Positions 45,750 through 57,452 of a DNA stretch of 64,000 bases are shown piece after piece. The notes under the pieces are model-generated. The model ran no database searches. It saw nothing but the letters and a program-made list of their open reading frames with translations, and was not told the DNA's origin. Origin of the DNA: Phaeoceros laevis. Its lineage: Eukaryota; Anthocerotophyta; Anthocerotopsida; Notothyladales. The position numbers were made by a program, and so were the translations under genes. The stretch covers positions 30,406 through 94,405 of the forward strand of contig JBNGIQ010009390.1 of NCBI GenBank assembly GCA_049999765.1. Direction: 5' to 3'. Position 1 is the first letter of the stretch. Each line of letters starts with the position of its first letter.

Positions 45750-48700
45750 ATGGCCTCCTTCATCCGTCGTTCGGTATGTGTTTGGAGCTGGAATGTGGCT
45801 TCATTCTCCGTAGCCGTAGTCGACTCAGTTTGGAGAGCATTTCTCTTTGTCGATGTTTGTGGCCGATTTTGTGTGGAGGCGTGGAGTCGCTTTTTTTCCG
45901 TTGAAGGGTTCCAACGGACAGCAAAGGAAAACGTTTCTGATAGCCTCTGTCCAATCTGAATCCAATGCAGAGTTTACAAGTTGGCACGCAGAACATACCG
46001 AGCCTACCAACAGGAGCTTTGAAAGGGGCGGAGGTGGATATTTCCTTGACCTCTCATACAGGAGTGCCAGCCACTGCTCTTCTTTTGGCTTATGAGCCAG
46101 TGCAACGGCTCCTTGCTGTAGGAACCAGGTAGAAACAAATGAGTGATTCATACGTCAGCTGTCCAAAGTTTCAGTTACTGTGGCCATACGGTGACATTGG
46201 TTTCTACTTGCCTTCAGAGATGGGCGAATCAAGCTGTTTGGTGCAGATGGTAGTGAGGATTTATTGATTGGTGGAAAAGAACCGTGCAAGCACTTGGAGG
46301 TATCGCTATCTATCTGTATAGTGTGAAGAGTTGATTTGCAAAGCAGTGTTCTGTTCGTGTTTTATGTTGTTTGTGCAAGAACGTCTAGTTCAGATTTCAT
46401 TTTGTTTATCCAGCTTAAATCCGTTTGTGTCTTCCTTCAGTTCATCAATAATCACAATGCGCTGGTTCACGTATCTATTGGTAATGAAATAAAGGTATGT
46501 TCTGTTTTCTGCTTGCTTATTTTAACCGAAGGTTCATCCTTTTGTTTGGGTTATACCAGCTGAGTTGTGAACAGCTGAGTTTTTGTCCACACACATTTGA
46601 GTTGATTGACGCTGGGGTGCAGGTATATGATGTGAATGAGAGAGAAGTTGCTGCGTCCTTTCAGTGGAAGGTCTGCATCACAGCCTTCAGTGTAAATCAG
46701 GGCACTGCCTTCATGTACGACCTACTGGTGACAAAGACATCTGCAGTGAAGCATTCTTTCTTGGTTTTCTCCTGCATTCATTTGCCATATCCCTCCAAAG
46801 CGCTGCAAACATTGTTGTGATAACTCGATAATGTCCAGTTGCCTGTCCTCATCTTGGGTAGTGAGATGATTGCAGAGTTGCTAATGGTTATTGTCCTTCC
46901 ATTATGAATCCAGGTACATTGGTGATGAAACTGGAACAGTCAGTATCGTGCAATATGTGGCCGAAGAGGGAGTACTTTCTGTCATGCCGTACTCTGTGCC
47001 AAGCCATATTGCTCTTCGTAAGTTGCTTGATCATTGTTATGCTTGATGATGCTGTGTAACGATTACTTGTTGTCCGACTAGACATCCTGGACCAACTGTG
47101 TGTGGTCCACTTGAATCACAGCTGGTCTTGTGGAACCTGGGAGCATGGATGGTGGCATTGTGGTTGCAATCTTACCGCAACCTGGTGCTCTTCATAACAG
47201 GCATGAACTGCACCCTTGAATGCTTGACTCTCTGAAATTGGGTGTCCCTTTTGCCTTCCTCAAGGACTATTACTTTCATGTCATCAGGCTGTCCAAGGAT
47301 TTGTTGTGTTGTCTTACATGAAGCTTATACTTCTATTTTTATCTGGCAGGATTTTGATTGTATATTCAATGGGCTTGTTCGTTCTCTGGGGCCTTCATCA
47401 AGAGCACCCTCTGATTGTAAGAGGAGGTTCCAAGAGTCAACACACAAAAATTACTGGAGCTTTAGCTGGTAAATCAGCTGCGCAATCTATGTCTGATGAC
47501 GAGGATGAACCTCAAGAGATCTCCAATGCATGTTGGGCAAGTTCATCAGGGAAACTTCTGGCTGTTGGCTATCTAAATGGTGATATTGGCCTTTGGCACA
47601 TACCAAATCCTTTCTCATCGAAGAAGGTTGAGGGTGACCCGTGGTTACCTCTGCAATTGGTGAAGTTAATTCCTTCGGATCAGCGGCTGCCAGTTTCATC
47701 ATTGCAGTATGCGGGTAGCGGGCGAGATGCTGGTCGAATATACGTACTTGGTGGCGGTGACTGTCAGCATCCGCTGAAGATAACTGTGAGTAGGTAATAT
47801 GGATGTAGATTGTGCATGAGTAACACTTCTAAGGTCTGGGCGGAAATAATGGAGTTGGTGCATTTCCAAGCTGGTGGTGACTTTCAACACTTCACTGAGG
47901 AATTTCATGGATGTTGTGGATGGTCGACTTTGTGTAACTGAATGTCATTCGTTTATTGGTTCACAGGTCCTTGGTGTGGCTGAAGAAGATGCTTCCAAGT
48001 TGCCTGCCCAGTCCGAGCTTCCTTGGTTTGGTCCTGTGGGTGATTTCAAACTTTTAAGGGATGGGGATGATGTATGTGGCCCAGCTACAGCTGTTGCTGT
48101 CTTGGACAGCTCTGGTCAACTGCGCACCTATGATGAAGCAGTGATTGGTGAAGGAATTGGCGCAGCGAAAGATCATCCGTCAAATCTGCAACCGGTGCCT
48201 CTGCATCTTCCTCTGTCTGAGTTGAGCATAACCACTGCGAGAGTCTTTCTGTTGACAGAAATTAACTCAGCCATAAATGGTCTTCTCAAGGTGATTATCT
48301 TCTTGGATAGCATTGACAAAAGTGAATTGTCCTGAAGTTCAATTTTTTGGCTTAGTTGCACTTTTCGTATTTTTCCAGGCTTTCGTAGACAACCGTCCTG
48401 CATCATCTTCACAAGGGATGAGGTTTGGATGGACTCACAGAAGGCTTTCGGGTTATCGTATTGGATCTCCACCGACCCTATATCTGTCAGGCCACAAAAG
48501 TGGGAGTGTACAGATATGGGATGCTACACCACCGGGCTTCCGTCTTGTCTGCAGTGTACCCGAGAACCTTGATAAGGTTATTCTGGTTTTCGCTCCTATC
48601 TTTCTCGTACTTCCAAGGGTTTTTAAATTTGCGTTCATTGCATCGTCTGACAAGAGAAACTCATCCTAGCAGGAGGAAGACGAAGGTGCAGTTTATCCTC

Positions 48701-51700
48701 CAGTCTCTGCCCTTGATTTTTGCTCTGCTTCAGGGATACTCGTCAGTGCCCATGATGGTGGATTGGTGAGAAAGTCCTTTCTTGTGTTTTTGGCTGTATC
48801 CAGGTCGTATCACTCCATGGTCTTGTGCGTTGAACTGGTCTTTCTGAGCACAGGGTTGTGTCATTGATGCTACGTTTTCAGGTTCGAGTTTACTCTCTAT
48901 TCACTGAACCGAGACAACTCTGCAAAAGAATTATCAAGAGTGATAGAACTGTGGAACAAGGTTAGCGGGTGCTCATATGTTGTGGCCACTGTGCGAGCAA
49001 AGCTGATATGGTTCTAGCATTCCGCTTCCTAACCTCGTGATTCTGGGACTTGAAGGACCAATGCTGGTATCTAAGTTCGGTTTTCAGGCAATATTAGATA
49101 TATTAGTACATCAGTCAACTGTGGTCCAGATCTCTGTCACAAGTGCAGCTGGCCTTGTTGCGCTTGGAGATACAAGTGGTGTGGTAAGCAGGCTGTGCGA
49201 CATGAACACTTGTATGAACTATGAAGATGGGGTGGTTGATGTGACTCTTTTGCTGTTCTTTCATCTGTAGAAACAAGCAACTAGAAAGACTTTGTGGTGT
49301 TGGTTGTTGCTAAAGATGAACAGTTCTGATGTGGACAGGTATCGCTGGTGGACTTGAAAGCACTGTCACTTCTCTATTCAAGCAAGCCGTTATCTTTACC
49401 GCTTGCCTTAAAGCTGTCAGTTGTCCCCTCAGCACTATCTGGAATTCCTGCTGTTGCTGCCTCTGGATCAAGTGCCTCTCCAAGAGGCTCGTCAGGTTCA
49501 ACAGTTGGGAAGCAAGACGTTGCTGCGTTTATAACAAATGCAAAAGCAGCCGTTTTTGTCATCAGTGAGAAGCTTAGGTATGAGTTTCAGCTTACCGAGG
49601 GAAAGAACAGTGCATCAAAGGCAGAACCAACTGTGATACATCCTTTTCTTCTAGGTGAGTTGCTGACTCCCAGTGTTACTTTGAAAGTGGCTGAGATCAA
49701 TTTGCTGATAACTTTTGACTTGACTTGTTTGTGTTGCACAATCAGATGTCTCGGGCTTGCATATCTCGTCCCCTGCAAATCATCTCAGTCTACCCTGGAT
49801 CTCAAATGTTGGGACCCCAGAGAAGTCTTTGATTATTGAGCAGCCTGATAGTCCAAGTGGTACCGCCGGCAATTTGGATGTAGAGTTAGTCTCAGGAGCA
49901 AACAAGGCAACTGCAGACAGTGCGGGAGAGCCAGGCGAGGGAAAACTAGGAAGCTCGGATGCCTCGATTTCGTCTGAGCTTGTGGAACCTGTTTTTCTTC
50001 TTCTTTGCTCAGATAAGCATTTGACGATGTACAACAGTGCTGCCATGCCATCTGTAAGGAATGGAGACATGCTTTTGCATTTTGTCCCTTTGACTGGTCA
50101 TGTATCCTTTATGTGTGCTTATCGTGTGTTTTTCGTGCAGGGAAGGTTCAACTTTTTGACGAAGATAGACTTACCGGGGACCTGTGTGCGAGCATTCCCT
50201 CTAGGTCTGAAGGATGTGTTGCCGCCTGGTCTTCTCCTGCTTTATGAAAATGGCGACCTTGAGGTCCGGTATGTATCGTGGCCAGTGTCAAAGAGGACCC
50301 GTTGCAATGCTTGAGTGCTTTCAAGTGCAGCCGGTGCCTGAAAAACATGAAGGTTTGACCTCATCATCTTTCTTTGCAGGTCGCTACCAGATCTCACTGT
50401 TGTCACCAAAAACTCATTAAGTGAATGTGCTGGATGGGAAGTGCAAGCAAATGCTGCTAACCTAAGAACCATGTCTTGCACGCTTGACGGCAATTTGAGC
50501 ATGGTGAGACTTCAGGCTATTGAACATGTTTTGCTGTATGGAGCCTGGCGTGATGGCTTAAACTGAGAGGGACTTGCAGGTGCTGATGTTCTTCCTGGCC
50601 AACTGCACTGGACCAGGTTTTTTCTGCTGAGGCAGATGGGAGTTCAGAAGTGCTGAGAATGTCCGTGGTGACAAGTGTCTCGTCATTGTGAGTCTCATGA
50701 AAAGACAAGTAGGCTGTATACCAGTGTCTTGGCTTTTGGCCCGGCCGCCAGGCCTGTTACTGAAATATGCAGTGCTTGCCAGATTGCCGAGGACTGGCCC
50801 GGAGCCTCAAGATTTCGAAGAAACCGCTGTGGAGCAAGGAGGTGGTCTCACGCCCAAGAAGCCTAAAGCTTTTAAATCTGTACAGTTCTCCACCCTACAT
50901 TGGCCTTATGTATATTAATATTTTTAGATCACGATCTGCATGTAATCAGTTTCATGAGACGGTGTGGTCTCGTCTGAGCTGCACTTCTGGTTGGTTGAAT
51001 GCTCTGTTTTTGCAAATTGGGATCGTGCAGTTCAAATCTCGTTTACGTGGCATGGCAAAGGAAGCAAAATCTGTGGTCGCCAATGTGCAGAGCAACCTCC
51101 CCGGTGAGGTCACAAAGGCTCTAAAGAAGGGGTCCAAGGTTGTTACTAGTATTGGGAACACGGTTACTAGCAACCTACCAACAAAGCTTCCCCGGAAGAG
51201 TAAGCTATGGCTTGGATCAAGCTCAGAAAGGCCTGTGATGCAGTCGCCCTCAGCCTTGCAACCACTGTTTATGAGGCCTGTGGGTGCCTCAGAAGAACTT
51301 GACATTGATGATATAGATATTGATGACACTGGAGGTGACGTCTTTCGGTCAACAACAGTCCATGAAGGTACCTTTTTCCTTGCTACTAGGATGTTGTCCG
51401 GCAGCATTTACCCACTAGATAACTGTTGAAGGAGCGTGTTAATCTATTGAAGTGATTGCAGATAGACGAGCAAGCCCTAAGGACCTGAAAAAGACAGGGA
51501 GCTTTTCAGGGGACCTGAAGAAGAAAGAAAGCTTTCCAGGGGAGAAATCAAGTGAAGACGATCCTTTGGACAAGGCTAACCGGAGAGAAGCTGCCGAACG
51601 TGCAAAACTGTTTGCCGGTGGTACATCTGGTAGCAGCAGCAGCTCTCCCCATGTGCGTACTGCAGCGGAGATCAGGGCAAAGTATGGGCACCCTTCTGCA

Positions 51701-52067
51701 AGTGTAAGTGCTCTTTGTACCATGGCAAAGTTGAGGAGTTATTGGAGTTTGTCCAAGTGCTTGTGTTCTGACATGTGGGTTTGGAGGAGCAGGATGCCGC
51801 CGGCGCTGCAAGGGAGGCTCGGAATAAGCTTGTAGAGCGTGGAGAAAGGCTCCAGGTCTGTTGACTGAGAACTCTAGTCTACTATAAAGTTGCTAGCAAA
51901 GCGTGGTGGAAATAACCTACCAACGAAGATTGTGACCGTTCTATGGTTATGTGCAACAGGCTGTGCAGGACAAAACCCAGGAATTGGAAGACGGAGCAGC
52001 AAACTTCGCCTCTCTGGCTCAGCAGTTAGCCAAGAAAATGGAAGGGAAGAAATGGTGGGAGTTGTAA
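45750..52067 (+). CDS. TYN: Tomosyn-like WD40/R-SNARE protein (lethal giant larvae family)
   Basis: About 20 exons. Traced ones include 46914-47017 (YIGDETGTVSIVQY), 47122-47200, 47350-47787 (CWASSSGKLLAVGYLNGDIG), 47968-48291, 48379-48574 (TLYLSGHKSGSVQIWDA), 48671-48769 and exons to the stop at 52065-52067. The body is a double WD40 propeller as in plant tomosyns. The C-terminus is an R-SNARE-like coiled coil: TAAEIRAKYGH, AAREARNKLVERGERLQ, QELEDGAANFASLAQQLAKK and KKWWEL. Tomosyns bind plasma-membrane syntaxins through this end and limit SNARE assembly in exocytosis. Start taken at ATG 45750 (MASFIRRS); the junction to the next exon (GALKGAEVDISLTSHTG, near 46014) is out of phase as I read it, so the 5' end is uncertain. 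Intron 47201-47349 has a GC donor. Identity is strong, exon details moderate. Confidence 0.88.
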
Positions 52068-52534
52068 CTCGCAACCCTGGTGCTGAGTGACTGAAAGGGT
52101 TGTTATCTGTGTAGTCGTGTGTACTTATCCTGGAGCATATTGCTGTAGGGAGGGGTTTTGCTTGTTGATTCTGAAATGGGGGTTATACAAGTAACTTTTT
52201 TGTTAAAAACCATCACCGAACATAGTGAGGGAAACCAGTACATTGACGGTCGTAGGAGTTTTTGAGACAAACGTGATGCATGTGTTTCTTTCTGGTGAAT
52301 CTGGTCATGACAAATTATATGGCGTTTTCTCTCTACTTATCTCTTATTTCCGGCAGTCGTGAGAGCGCGTCTGGACGTAGTCGCTGGACATGGGCCACAA
52401 GGCGGTGATGTAGATCACACAAATTTACACAAAAGAAGTACAACTTCAAGATGGTACCAGGACAGTACCAAGCCTGCTCAGGTGGGACCTCGATACAACA
52501 AGCAGCTCATGTTTTACATTTCTCGCAGCGGAAG
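52068..52534 (+). other. 3' flank of the tomosyn gene; no gene seen
   Basis: No recognisable coding sequence. Likely overlapping or adjoining 3' UTRs of the tomosyn gene and the small minus-strand frame. Confidence 0.4.
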
Positions 52535-52759
52535 CTACTCCAGAGCTGTGTCGGGAGTGACAACTGTGCGGCGAAAGGCCAAAATCTGATCAGCGTCCAC
52601 AATAGGAGAAGCAGGTTCCGCATCCTTGTCCGCACCGTCTTTGGCCGGTCGCTCCGACTGCAACTGCTGCTGCGGCGCCGATTTTGCTCCTCGCTGCTGC
52701 GAAGCCTCATCAGGCTGTCGCTGCTGTGAGTTACCGGCGGGGCCTGTCGTCGACGCCAT
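52535..52759 (-). CDS. Small hypothetical protein, Gln/Ala-rich
   Basis: A 74-aa frame with an ATG, a Gln/Ser/Ala-rich first half and a more ordered end (DADQILAFRRTVVTPD). Not recognised. It lies divergently to the sugar transporter 0.47 kb away, which would allow a shared promoter region. An overlapping 100-codon frame on the same strand looks less protein-like. It may be a real small gene or chance. Confidence 0.3.
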   Translation of the reverse strand: MASTTGPAGNSQQRQPDEASQQRGAKSAPQQQLQSERPAKDGADKDAEPASPIVDADQILAFRRTVVTPDTALE

Positions 52760-53232
52760 GTCGCAAGGCTTCGGAAACTCGGAAAGTGAAGACTAGACTG
52801 ATGAACCAAGTAGACTAGTCCGAGGCGAAGCCGACATTTTAGGTCAGCCGAGTTCCACGCCGCTGCGTTGTGAGGGCCGAATCACGGCACGTCTCCTCAA
52901 GAGTGAGATTCTTCACGGCGCGTGGCGTCTGAATTTGCCCGTTGTTTAATCGATGGCTGATGGCATGTCCACGTGGAGAGGCATATGCCTTTGAGCTGAT
53001 GGTTGCTTGGGGACGTGAAAGTCACCGTTCCCGTTCGCGGCAAGGAGAGAGAATGCACTCCCCGGTGACGCTGAGCCCACCACACGGTCATCTCACTATT
53101 CAGGAGACGCGAATTACGGCATGCCGACAGCACCTCAATAATTGACTCGTGAATGAGGAACTTCGTGCTGGCATTGCAACAGGGCTCCAGCTCTGAATAA
53201 AACTTTTCGTTTCCATCATCCGCAAGTTGGTC

Positions 53233-56200
53233 ATGGCTGTTGCTGCGTCTGCCGCGTGCATCTCTGCGCCCCCGCCCCGCGCTTGCGCTTGCTCCTCCGC
53301 CTGTTCCACCTCCTACGCTCCACCTTGCACCACGTCCCGCGCCCGCAGGCCTGCCGCATTCCCAGGTATGCAACCTCATGAGCGTGTGCATCCGTCTCCA
53401 GGCTCCGTCTCGTGGTCATTTTCTGGCAGTCACTCGCATTTTTCTGCTTTCTGCGTGCTTGTCAGTCCGGGTAAGCTTGAGTCAGCAAGATCTGCGTGTT
53501 TCCTTGCTTCATTCGGGTGCTGGAGAGTGCATCGAATTCCGATCTTCCCTCTAGCTTGAGGTGTTGTGCAGATTGCAGCATAGCAGGGGCATTGCATCTG
53601 GCGGCGTGCTCTGATTCAGTTTTCGGTTGCAATTGCGTGAATTGTGCAGTGGTGTCCCCCCTAGCAGAGCTGGCGGGTCACTGACAGGTTGTGACGCAGC
53701 CCCGGGTGCAGGTTGCGACTTCCGGGTTGCTGCCCTCGGCAGCAAAGCCTGTGGCCTGTGGCGGCGTAGTGGAGGAGCGGGAACGGACGTGAGCACTTCG
53801 TCCGCTCTCCGGCGAGTGGCCGGTCGCCACGCGGTTGGTAAAATGTCGAATGGCAATCCTTCCAATGGGGCGCCCGCCTGGAAGTTTTGGGATGCCAATC
53901 GGGAAGTGTTCAGGCCCAATCCGGTGCGGGCGCTTTTTTTTTTTCTTTGTACCAGCAGCAGACGCGTCATTGTGGATGGGAGGGACATTTCATTGTTGAA
54001 TTGCAATGAGCTCGTGAGGGTTATGATACCTGCCGGGCTGCAGCTTGTTACAGAACATAATTTCACTGTAGAGAGCTTTGAAACACCCGAGCTGCAAACT
54101 TACAGCTTGCTGCGATGCTGTTTAGGCCAAGCACAGGGATTCTGTGGAGTCGGGGTACGGCAAGGAAGATGATAAGGGCCTCACGGAGCCTCTTCAGCTT
54201 TCAAGCGTCTCGCCCATTGACTGGGGCGCCGTGGCCTTGCTGTAAGTGTCTCAGTCTCCCGGTGCGGGTATCTTTCACTTTTGTCAGGGGGTAGGAGAGG
54301 AGCGCTGTTTCAGTTAGCCAGCACGGTGACCTTTTTCAGTATTCTGTTGTCGTTCTAAGAGGTGCACCGCCTCCAATAGATTTTTTTTCCCAGCGCTAGG
54401 CGGATTGTTGTTCGGGTACGATATCGGAGCCACTTCGGGTGCTTCCATTTCTCTCACAGTAAGTGTTTGCCTCCGTTCCTTTGCGTATTTGTGTGCTTTG
54501 TGCCTTGCTGTCTAGTAGCTGGTTGCAAAACAGATCAGTTCCCGTGTCATGCGGACCTTGAAACAAGAGCCCCCTATTGTTTCTTTCTTTGTTAATTGAC
54601 AGGATACAACGTCTGTGGGCAGAAGTGCTGGAATGGCTCTGCCATTGTTGTGCTAATGAACTTGGTTACGTCTCTTTTGGGTCATGTAGTCAGCGGAGTA
54701 CAGTGGGACAAATTGGTATGACCTTGCATCCTGGCAGACTGGCTTGGTGGTAAGTGTCACATGCTTTGATTGTGGATGCCGTACTTAACCTCATGCTATT
54801 CTGTTCTGTACTCCCATGGGTGAAGTTTCTTAGGGTCTGGCCATGTCGTGTTTACTGTGCAGGTCAGCGGGTCTCTCTACGGTGCATTGTTAGGTTCAAT
54901 TTTGGCATTCAATATTGCGGATTGGTTAGGTGTGTCTCTATCCCCCGTCAGCCTAATATGCAATATCGCTTGCTGACAGTTTTTTGTTGTGAAGTTTCTG
55001 GAAGATTGAGGATGGTCAAAAGCACATCCTTTGCGGACTGAATACCCTGATGAATGACATCACCCCGATTTCCTGTTGCAGGCCGTCGCAGAGAACTGGT
55101 TGTAGCAGCTCTTGTGTACGGATCTGGAGCTCTTATAACTGCTTTTGCAAACAGTTTTGGTTTGTTGCTGCTAGGACGTTTGTGGTTTGGAGTGGGCATA
55201 GGCCTGGTAAGCACTCTTCTGGCATCGCTATAGGTCGTAGATGTTTTTCCTCTGTGCTGTTCATCGGTGTAATACTCTTATTCTTAGTCTGACCGCAAGT
55301 AGGTCATGTGGTTATTGGATGTAGTCTATGCACGCGGCTCCAATGTATATTGCGGAGACGTCTCCTGCCAAAGTTCGGGGAACTCTCATCTCTCTGAAAG
55401 AGGGATTCATTGTTTTGGGCATGCTGGTTAGTGTGTTCTGGTTATGGATTCTGTTTTCTGCTCTGTCGTTGTTTGTTCAATCTTGAAACTGTGTATTGGT
55501 TGGCTGGCTGCAGCTAGGATACCTGGTTGGTTCGCTCGAAATAGAAAATGTTGGAGGCTGGCGGGTTATGTACGGCTCTGCTTTGCCCATCGCATTGGTT
55601 ATGGGTATTGGTATGTGGTGGCTTCCTCCGTCGCCAAGGTGGCTGCTATTGTCTGCTGTCCAAGGGAATGGCAACGTAGACGAACTCAAAGAACAGGCTG
55701 CATTGGCAATCCGTAGATGTGGAAGTAGCCAAGCAAGTGATCAAGCTATTGAGAAGCAGGTAGAAGAGACTTTGCACTCTCTAGAGGGAGGAGATGAGGT
55801 GACCTTTACAGAGCTATTCCAAGGAGTGAACTTGAAAGCCCTTACAGTTGGTGCAGGTCTCGTTTTCTTCCAACAGGCAAGTGGTTCGTTTCATGTCGGA
55901 TTTGTCTGCAATGCCTGAAGAGAGTGACAACATTTCTTCAGTTGGTTCAGTTGCATTTTTCGCATTTTATGATTGACTGTGGGCTTCGCAAACATTGCAG
56001 GTGACGGGACAGCCAAGTGTCTTGTACTACGCGGCTTCCATTCTACAGGTTAGTATCGGTCTTTAGTCCTTGCTTTGAGTCTTGTTTTATGGCGGCTACT
56101 AAGCTCCCCCGTCTTCCTCTCTTATGAACAGTCTGCTGGATTTAGTGCGGCTTCTGATGCTACAAAGCTCGCTGTCGTCTTGGGCGCCTTCAAGGTAGGC

Positions 56201-57034
56201 ACACAGATACTAAGTTGTTTGCAGCCATCGGAAAACTTAAAAGGGTCCTAAGTTTTCATATCTGCAGCTCGTGATGACTGGCGTTGCGGTATTCAACGTC
56301 GACAAGCTTGGCCGAAGACCTTTGCTGATTTCTGGAGTCAGTGGAATTGTGAGTGCAGATCGCAATCCTAGTTGCTGTGTCGAGTGTGTGCTAATCTTTG
56401 CCTAGTTGCAGACAACTGAGATAACCACTTCCTGCCGCAGGTTGTTAGCCTATTTCTCTTGGCGTCCTACTACTCTTTCGGACAAGGCTTCCCTTACCTG
56501 GCTGTGGTGGCCCTGCTCCTGTATGTCGGTTGCTACCAGGTGACACCCCCTTCCCTCACATGGTCGCACATTCTTGGGAACCGCAGTTCCTTATCCATCG
56601 TGATCGCTGATCAAGTGCTCTGTGTGTTGTACAGGTATCTTTCGGCCCAGTCTCATGGCTGATGGTGTCTGAAATCTTCCCTCTCCGATCCAGAGGTCGC
56701 GCCCTGAGCCTGACAACCCTTGTGAACTTCGGCTCCAACGCGGCGGTCGCCTTCGCATTCGCTCCACTCCAGGTGAGAATGGTAGTCTTACCAGTCCACC
56801 GTGCAGAGATAATGAACACAACCATCTAGTCACAGGCTTGAAACTTCTGGTTTTCATGGTACTGAATGTGTTTGCCCGTGGCAGAGTGCGGTGGGCGAAT
56901 CCATCAGCTTCGTCATCTTCGGTGTGATCGGGGTGGCCGCCTTAACCTTCATAGTTGTCAGTGTGCCCGAGACCAAGGGCCTGAGCTTAGAGGAGATTGA
57001 GGCGAAGCTTTTGGGGAAACAGGAAGCTTCGTAG
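53233..57034 (+). CDS. Plastid-type sugar/H+ symporter (D-xylose-proton symporter-like), copy 1
   Basis: Fifteen exons: 53233-53365, 53712-53923, 54126-54241, 54380-54458, 54690-54749, 54863-54929, 55082-55206, 55325-55426, 55514-55876, 56001-56048, 56132-56194, 56268-56348, 56441-56539, 56635-56772, 56885-57034. All phases agree, giving 611 aa. Exon 1 encodes an Ala/Ser/Cys/Arg-rich probable plastid transit peptide (MAVAASAACISAPPPRACAC). The body is a 12-span major facilitator: FFFPALGGLLFGYDIGATSG, LGRLWFGVGIGL, PPSPRWLLL, FFQQVTGQPSVLYY, VDKLGRRPLL, ISWLMVSEIFPLR-like and PETKGLSLEEIEAKLLG. It matches Arabidopsis At5g59250. Expected to move hexose/xylose with protons across a plastid (or vacuolar) membrane. 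Intron 55877-56000 has a GC donor (CAG|gcaagt). Tandem partner follows at 57453. Confidence 0.92.
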
Positions 57035-57452
57035 AAACCACTTGATTCTGAGAGACTGGACGGTGCCTCGGACAAGGTCTAAGGTCAACCACCCCTTGCC
57101 GCTAAATGGATCTATTATTGGCTGTTAACCGAAGTCACGCCTTCATTCGACACGCAACCAACGGCCAGTTGGACGGCTGCCATGCGGGCAGCAAAAACGT
57201 GGCGATCATTCCGTGCTGGTGGGCCATCTGGAGGACCGATGGTTTCGGTTTGGCCGCGACACTGTCGGAGTTGGCAGCAGGGCCCATGGTAGTTCCGGAA
57301 CCTCTACCTATCCTAAGCGCGAAACGCCTTGCCTCATTTGGCGAAGGAATGTTCGTGCCTTCCAGGCGCGGCCAATAATGTGAAGACTGCAGCAATCCTA
57401 GCGCCCGGTCAGGAGAGGCGTGCTACAGCTGCTCCTTCCGAATGGCCGCCCA
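57035..57452. other. Spacer between the tandem transporter genes
   Basis: 418 bases hold the 3' UTR of copy 1 and the promoter of copy 2. No TATA box is obvious and no gene is seen. Confidence 0.45.
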
